A stretch of DNA of 9,741 nt from positions 1 through 9,741 of the forward strand of contig DASYUM010000119.1 in NCBI GenBank assembly GCA_036001225.1, written 5' to 3'. Each line of letters begins with the position of its first letter. Positions within the stretch are counted from its first letter, which is position 1. Positions 6,325-9,741 of the stretch are shown in pieces. The notes beneath the pieces are model-generated. The model saw only the letters and a list, made by a program, of their open reading frames with translations, was not told the origin of the DNA and ran no database searches. The position numbers and the translations under genes were made by a program. Origin of the DNA: DASYUM01 sp036001225 (GTDB lineage: Bacteria > Methylomirabilota > Methylomirabilia > Rokubacteriales > DASRDR01).

Positions 6325-7796
6325 ACCGGGTGGTGGTCAACCAGCTGCGCCAGCGGCTCGCGCGCGGCGAGTTCGTGGTCATGGTCGAGATCACCCCGGG
6401 GCGCGGGAGTCGGGTCGCCGACCACGCCCGCACCGCCGCTGCGCTCACCGCCGTTCCCCAGATCGCCGCCGCCAGCATCACCAGCAACGCCGGCGGCCAC
6501 CCCGGCGAGGACCCCATCCCGGTCGCCCGCGCGGTGGCCGACGTCGGGCTCACCCCCAACGTGCACCTCACCTGCGTGTGGATGGACCGCCGAGGCCTCG
6601 GCCGGGACCTCGACCGGCTCCAGGCCCTCGGGCTGGAGAACGTCTTCGCCATGACCGGCGACTGGCCGGCCGAGCAGACCCGGGTCCGCCCCCGCTACGA
6701 CCTCGACTCGGTCCAGCTCACCGCGATGATCGCCGAGCGCCGTGCCGCCGGCTTTCCGTTCCACGTCGCGGTGGCGGTCTCTCCCTTCAAGTCCACCGAG
6801 GCCGAGACCTGGCTCCAGTACCTCAAGCTCGAGAAGAAGCGGGCCGCCGGCGCTGACGTCGCCATCACCCAGCTTGGCTTCGACGTGCCGAAGTTCACCG
6901 AGCTGGCGCGCTACCGTGACGAGCACTGCCCGGGGCTCCCCCTGATCGGGTGCGGGGCCGTCCTCACCCGGCGGGTGGCCGAGAAGATCGCCGCCGGCGA
7001 GCTGGCCGGCTGCACCATCGCGCCCACCCTGCTGGCCGCTGTGCGGCGGGAGTCGGGCGCGCCGGACGGCGGCCGGGCGGCCGCGCTCGAACGGACGGCG
7101 CAGCTCATCGCGGTGCTGCGGGGGCTCGGGTACGCCGGCGTCTACCTGGTCGGCCTCACCCGCCGGCCGCGCGAGCTGGCCGAGCTGCTGGCCCGGGCCG
7201 AGGCACTGGCGCCGCGCTGGAAGGCCGCCGCCGAGGCGCTGGCCCTCGGGCACCGCGACGGTTTCCTCCTCTACGAGCGGGGTGGCCCGGACCACCGCTG
7301 GTGGAGCTTCCCCTCCGCGCGCCACCGGCTGTTCAGCGCGGTCAGCCATCTGGCGCCCACGCCGGGCACCCGGCTCCACGGACTCCTGCAGCGGGCGGCC
7401 CGCGCGGTGGAGCGGCGGCCGGGGCTGGTCACGCTCACCCGCACGGTCGAGCAGGCGATCAAGATCCCGACCTTTGGCTGCAAGGAGTGCGGGAACTGCG
7501 TGCTCTCCTACATGGAGTACGTCTGCCCGATGACGTGCCCGAAGGACCAGCGGAACGGCGCCTGCGGCGGCTCGACCGACGGGTGGTGCGAGGTGGAGCG
7601 CAAGCCCTGCATCTGGATCGAGGTCTACGAGAACGCCAAGCGGGTCCATCGGGTCGCGGGCCTCAAGACCTACGTCCCGCCCCCCGACCGGTCACTCCAC
7701 GGCACCTCGTCCTGGCTCAACTACTTCCTGGGCCGCGACGTCCGCCCGCGCGATGACGACCCCGGCCCGCGCCCGGCAAAGGAGAGCGTCCGATGA
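6321..7796 (+). CDS. Methylenetetrahydrofolate reductase with fused MetV-type cysteine-rich C-terminus
   Basis: This 491-residue protein is a two-part enzyme. Residues 1 to about 300 form a MetF-like TIM barrel, with the family's catalytic glutamate (E23 in VEITPG), the aspartate after the flavin strand (D114 in MTGDWP) and the folate-site glutamine (Q184 in ITQLGFD). It should interconvert 5,10-methylene- and 5-methyl-tetrahydrofolate. From about residue 340 it matches the MTHFR C-terminal/MetV family (PF12225), with eight cysteines at 387, 390, 393, 402, 406, 415, 423 and 430 and the NGACGGSTDGWCEV block. In acetogens MetV is a separate protein that binds metal (iron-sulfur and/or zinc) and partners MetF, so a redox partner other than NAD(P)H is possible. 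The ATG at 6321 overlaps the previous stop (ATGA); the frame is open further upstream only through the MetE-like gene. The ribosome binding site is weak (GAGAG), so coupling is likely. Confidence 0.88.
   Translation: MNRVVVNQLRQRLARGEFVVMVEITPGRGSRVADHARTAAALTAVPQIAAASITSNAGGHPGEDPIPVARAVADVGLTPNVHLTCVWMDRRGLGRDLDRLQALGLENVFAMTGDWPAEQTRVRPRYDLDSVQLTAMIAERRAAGFPFHVAVAVSPFKSTEAETWLQYLKLEKKRAAGADVAITQLGFDVPKFTELARYRDEHCPGLPLIGCGAVLTRRVAEKIAAGELAGCTIAPTLLAAVRRESGAPDGGRAAALERTAQLIAVLRGLGYAGVYLVGLTRRPRELAELLARAEALAPRWKAAAEALALGHRDGFLLYERGGPDHRWWSFPSARHRLFSAVSHLAPTPGTRLHGLLQRAARAVERRPGLVTLTRTVEQAIKIPTFGCKECGNCVLSYMEYVCPMTCPKDQRNGACGGSTDGWCEVERKPCIWIEVYENAKRVHRVAGLKTYVPPPDRSLHGTSSWLNYFLGRDVRPRDDDPGPRPAKESVR
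7778..7784 (+). promoter_or_regulatory. Strong ribosome binding site for the 33-codon frame
   Basis: AAAGGAG lies 8 bases before the ATG at 7793, an ideal spacing. It shows that translation is, or was, started here, although the frame ends after only 33 codons. Confidence 0.6.
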
Positions 7797-7894
7797 GCCC
7801 TGCCTCGCTCCCCCTCCTCCCCTCGACCGTCGTGGGCTCCCACGGCAAGCGCGAGGCCATGCCGATGGCCGGCGTACGCCAGAACCCTGATTAG
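7793..7894 (+). pseudogene. Truncated MetE-like gene start (remnant or leader peptide, 33 codons)
   Basis: An ATG overlapping the reductase stop (ATGA) and preceded by AAAGGAG opens a frame of 33 residues ending at TAG 7892-7894. Its first 19 residues (MSPASLPLLPSTVVGSHGK) align without gaps to the first 19 of the MetE-like protein that starts at 7908, and contain the S-T-V-V-G-S motif of the homocysteine site. The remaining 14 residues (REAMPMAGVRQNPD) do not match the barrel. The peptide is far too short to be an enzyme. It may be what is left of a further tandem MetE-like paralog after a deletion, or a kept leader peptide whose stop lies inside the next gene's ribosome binding site and so couples the two. 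An assembly error is the third possibility. Confidence 0.55.
7818..7850 (+). repeat. Direct repeat, copy 1 (33 bases, exact)
   Basis: This stretch, beginning TCCCCTCGACCG and ending CACGGCAAGC, is identical to 7933-7965, 115 bases further on. In both copies it begins 25 bases after an ATG, in the same reading frame. Upstream flanks differ except for a CTC and one mismatch next to the repeat; downstream flanks differ at once. Confidence 0.9.
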
Positions 7895-7898
7895 GAGG
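7893..7898 (+). promoter_or_regulatory. Ribosome binding site of the second MetE-like gene
   Basis: AGGAGG lies 9 bases before the ATG at 7908 and fixes that start. Its first two bases are the last two bases of the TAG that ends the short upstream frame, so ribosomes finishing that frame stop on top of this site. Confidence 0.65.
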
Positions 7899-7907
7899 CG
7901 GTCAGCC

Positions 7908-8939
7908 ATGCCGGAAACGCCGCACCCGCTCATCCCCTCGACCGTCGTGGGCTCCCACGGCAAGCCGGGCTGGTGGTACGTCACCGTCAAGGCGTGGGAA
8001 GCCGGCGAGCTGGGGCCGGCCGACCTCGACGAGCTGTTCGACGACGCCGCCGAGACCGCGATCCGCGACATGGAGCGGGCCGGCCTTGACGTCATCACCG
8101 ACGGAGAGGTCCGCCGGCTCGACGGTTACGTGGACTCCTACTACGCGATCATCGAGGGCATCCAGCCGACCCCGGTCCGCCGGAAGGCGGGGCCCTGGGG
8201 CTACGACCAGCAGACCCGCTACGAGGCGGTCGGGAAGATCGAGACGCCGGAGGGCGGGCTCGGCATCGTCAAGGAGTTCGCCTACCTCAAGGCCCACACC
8301 ACGCGGGCGACGAAGGCGACGTGCGCGGGGCCGCTGACCTTCGGCTCCCGCATCCATCCCGGGAAAGTCTACAAGGGCGTGGTCGATGTGGCCGAGCGCT
8401 TCGCGGAGGTCATCAACGCCGAGCTGAAGGGTCTGGTCGCCGCCGGCGCCGACTTCATCCAGATCGACGAGCCCGCCCGCGGCAACGTCACCGGCCAGGA
8501 GATGGCCCGCCTCTTCAACAAGGCGACCGAGGGGGTGAAGGCCCGGCTCGCCTTCCACATCTGCTTCGGGAACCGTTTCGGCCGCTCCCGCTTCAACCGG
8601 ACCTACCGGCCCTACCTGCCCGGCCTCCTGGAGGCGCGCTGTGACCAGTTCGTCCTCGAGTTCGCCGGGCGCGAGATGGCGGAGCTGGACCTGTGGGCCC
8701 AGTACGCGCACGAGGGGCGGGAGCTGGGCGCGGGGGTGATAGACGTCAAGGGCTTCTACCCGGAGACGGCGGAGGACGTCGCCGATCGGATCCGGCGGGT
8801 ACTGAAGGTGTGGCCGGCCGAGCGGCTCTACGTCAACCCCGACTGTGGCTTCGGCTGGAGCCCACGCGGCATGTGCAACACCAAGATCGCCGCCCTCGCC
8901 GCGGGGGCGCGGCTCGTGCGCAAGGAACTGGGCGGCTAG
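7908..8939 (+). CDS. MetE-like methyltransferase (catalytic domain only), paralog 2
   Basis: This 343-residue protein is a second cobalamin-independent methionine synthase catalytic domain (PF01717 type) without the N-terminal MetE half. Zinc ligands are H217 and C219 (HICFGN), E251 (FVLEFAG) and C313 (NPDCGF). Putative homocysteine contacts are G15-S16 (VVGSHG), E67 (TDGEVRR) and D187 (QIDEP). It is clearly related to the protein at 5308-6324 along its whole length, but not closely. The two differ after the first motif (SHGKPGWW versus SYSMPGWL), in the segment before the mid-barrel Gly-Pro (CAGPLTF versus VTGPHCL), and in an aromatic/basic insert around residues 80-115. This suggests different methyl donors or thiol acceptors rather than simple dosage. 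Start ATG 7908 has AGGAGG nine bases upstream. It follows the MetF-MetV gene and a truncated copy of its own 5' end, and is 16 bases from the dehydrogenase gene. Confidence 0.85.
   Translation: MPETPHPLIPSTVVGSHGKPGWWYVTVKAWEAGELGPADLDELFDDAAETAIRDMERAGLDVITDGEVRRLDGYVDSYYAIIEGIQPTPVRRKAGPWGYDQQTRYEAVGKIETPEGGLGIVKEFAYLKAHTTRATKATCAGPLTFGSRIHPGKVYKGVVDVAERFAEVINAELKGLVAAGADFIQIDEPARGNVTGQEMARLFNKATEGVKARLAFHICFGNRFGRSRFNRTYRPYLPGLLEARCDQFVLEFAGREMAELDLWAQYAHEGRELGAGVIDVKGFYPETAEDVADRIRRVLKVWPAERLYVNPDCGFGWSPRGMCNTKIAALAAGARLVRKELGG
7933..7965 (+). repeat. Direct repeat, copy 2 (33 bases, exact)
   Basis: This second copy of the repeat lies inside the intact MetE-like gene and encodes the conserved PSTVVGSHGK segment at the mouth of the barrel. 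It is identical to 7818-7850. Confidence 0.9.
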
Positions 8940-8945
8940 CCCGAC

Positions 8946-8951
8946 GGGAGG
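8946..8951 (+). promoter_or_regulatory. Ribosome binding site of the dehydrogenase gene
   Basis: GGGAGG lies 4 bases before the ATG at 8956, a rather short spacing. A second in-frame ATG at 8974 would lie 22 bases away and has no closer site, so 8956 is preferred. Confidence 0.5.
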
Positions 8952-8955
8952 CGCC

Positions 8956-9741
8956 ATGACGACAGCGCGAACGATGCGGGCCGTCTTCTACCAGGGCCCG
9001 CGCAGCTTCAAGCCCGGCACGGCCCCGGTGCCCCGGCCGGGCCAGCGCGAGGCGCTGCTCCGCGTCCGCCGGGTCGGGATCTGCGGCACCGATCTCCACA
9101 TCTTCCAGGGGCACCTCGACCACCGCGTCCCCCGGGGCGGCATCATCGGCCACGAGACCTTCGCCGAGATCGCGGAGCCGCCGCAGTGGAGCGACTTCAA
9201 GGTCGGCGACCGGGTGGTGGTCGAGCCGCTGTCCTTCTGCGGCAAGTGCCGGGCCTGCCGGATGGGCGCCTCCTACATCTGCTACGACCTGAAGGTCCTC
9301 GGCGTGGATCTGCCGGGCGGGATGCAGGAATACTGGGCCGTCCCCGGCGAGCGGCTGCTGCGGGTCCCCGACACGCTCGCCGACGACCACGCCGCCCTCA
9401 TCGAGCCGCTGGCCGTCGCCACTCACGACGTCCGGCGGGCCGGCGTCAAGGCCGACGACGCGGTCCTCGTCTTCGGCGGCGGGCCGATCGGCACGCTCAT
9501 CGCGCTGGTCTGCCGGCAGCGCGGCGCGCGCGTCGCGGTGGCCGAGGTGAACCCGTTCCGGGTCGAGATGTTGCAGACGCTCGGCCTCCCGCCGGTCGGC
9601 CCCGGCACCGACGTGGTGCGCTTCGCGGAGGAATGGACGGGCGGGGCCGGCGTGGACGTGGCCTTCGAGGTCACCGGGAACCCGGCCGCGGTGCGCACGA
9701 TGACCGAGGTCGTCCGGGTGTGGGGAACCATCAGCCTGGTG
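8956..9741 (+). CDS. Zinc-dependent alcohol/polyol dehydrogenase, MDR family (right end missing)
   Basis: The first 262 residues of a medium-chain dehydrogenase/reductase are present and the frame runs off the right edge. The catalytic zinc ligands are C43 (GICGTD) and H66/E67 (GHE). The structural zinc site is complete with C95, C98, C101 and C109. The Rossmann glycine motif GGGPIG is at 174-179, and the following strand ends in an acidic residue (VAEVN), which favours NAD(H) over NADP(H). The pattern matches the sorbitol/threonine/butanediol dehydrogenase branch (COG1063); the exact substrate cannot be read. After GHE the usual glycine two residues on is replaced (GHETFAEI), a mild oddity. 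It starts 16 bases after the second MetE-like gene on the same strand, so it is probably co-transcribed. It may oxidise an alcohol that enters with, or arises from, the imported substrate; that link is inference. Confidence 0.88.
   Translation, partial: MTTARTMRAVFYQGPRSFKPGTAPVPRPGQREALLRVRRVGICGTDLHIFQGHLDHRVPRGGIIGHETFAEIAEPPQWSDFKVGDRVVVEPLSFCGKCRACRMGASYICYDLKVLGVDLPGGMQEYWAVPGERLLRVPDTLADDHAALIEPLAVATHDVRRAGVKADDAVLVFGGGPIGTLIALVCRQRGARVAVAEVNPFRVEMLQTLGLPPVGPGTDVVRFAEEWTGGAGVDVAFEVTGNPAAVRTMTEVVRVWGTISLV

Noticed and set aside
6210..7649. Long minus-strand open frame (479 codons) opposite the MetF-MetV gene
   Set aside because: Same reason: a GC-driven shadow with low-complexity composition. 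The plus strand carries a complete, motif-rich enzyme.
7797..7907. SAM or methionine riboswitch before the second MetE-like gene
   Set aside because: The region is only about 110 bases, is mostly the short frame and the direct repeat, and shows no conserved riboswitch core that I can recognise.

Overview
The window is very GC-rich and densely packed on the + strand only. Genes overlap or sit within about 20 bases of each other, and many start with GTG at GTGA or ATGA stop/start overlaps. This fits an uncultivated high-GC soil or subsurface bacterium. Candidatus Rokubacteriota/Methylomirabilota would be my first guess from the repeated Liv-type transporter and MetE-like/MetF gene style, but no phylogenetic marker is present, so this is inference. 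No tRNA, rRNA, CRISPR array, transposase, riboswitch or clear promoter was seen. No gene-free stretch exceeds about 115 bases.

Bases 1-3849 carry a complete branched-chain amino acid-type (HAAT) ABC importer: the C-terminus of a periplasmic substrate-binding protein, two permeases (LivH- and LivM-like) and two ATPases (LivG- and LivF-like). A perfect 12-bp hairpin between the binding protein and livH overlaps the livH ribosome binding site. The only other notable gap lies between livG and livF and holds a second GC-rich hairpin.

Bases 3857-8939 form a methyl-transfer block: an uncharacterised 480-residue class I SAM-dependent methyltransferase, a short MetE-like (cobalamin-independent methionine synthase catalytic domain) protein, a fused MetF-MetV-type methylenetetrahydrofolate reductase, and a second MetE-like paralog. 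Both MetE-like proteins keep the four zinc ligands (His, Cys, Glu, Cys) and the homocysteine-site acidic residues, but lack the N-terminal half of classical MetE. Between the reductase and the second paralog lies a 33-codon reading frame with its own strong ribosome binding site. It repeats the start of the MetE-like gene, including a 33-base exact direct repeat, and then stops.

From 8956 to the right edge runs a truncated zinc-dependent medium-chain dehydrogenase.

Taken together, the genes look like one operon, or two closely coupled ones. It would import an amino-acid-like or other small organic substrate and move one-carbon groups between folate, a thiol (probably homocysteine) and SAM. 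Whether the net direction is methylation with regeneration of methionine/SAM, or removal of methyl groups from an imported methylated compound, cannot be decided from sequence. The combination is the most interesting feature of the window.
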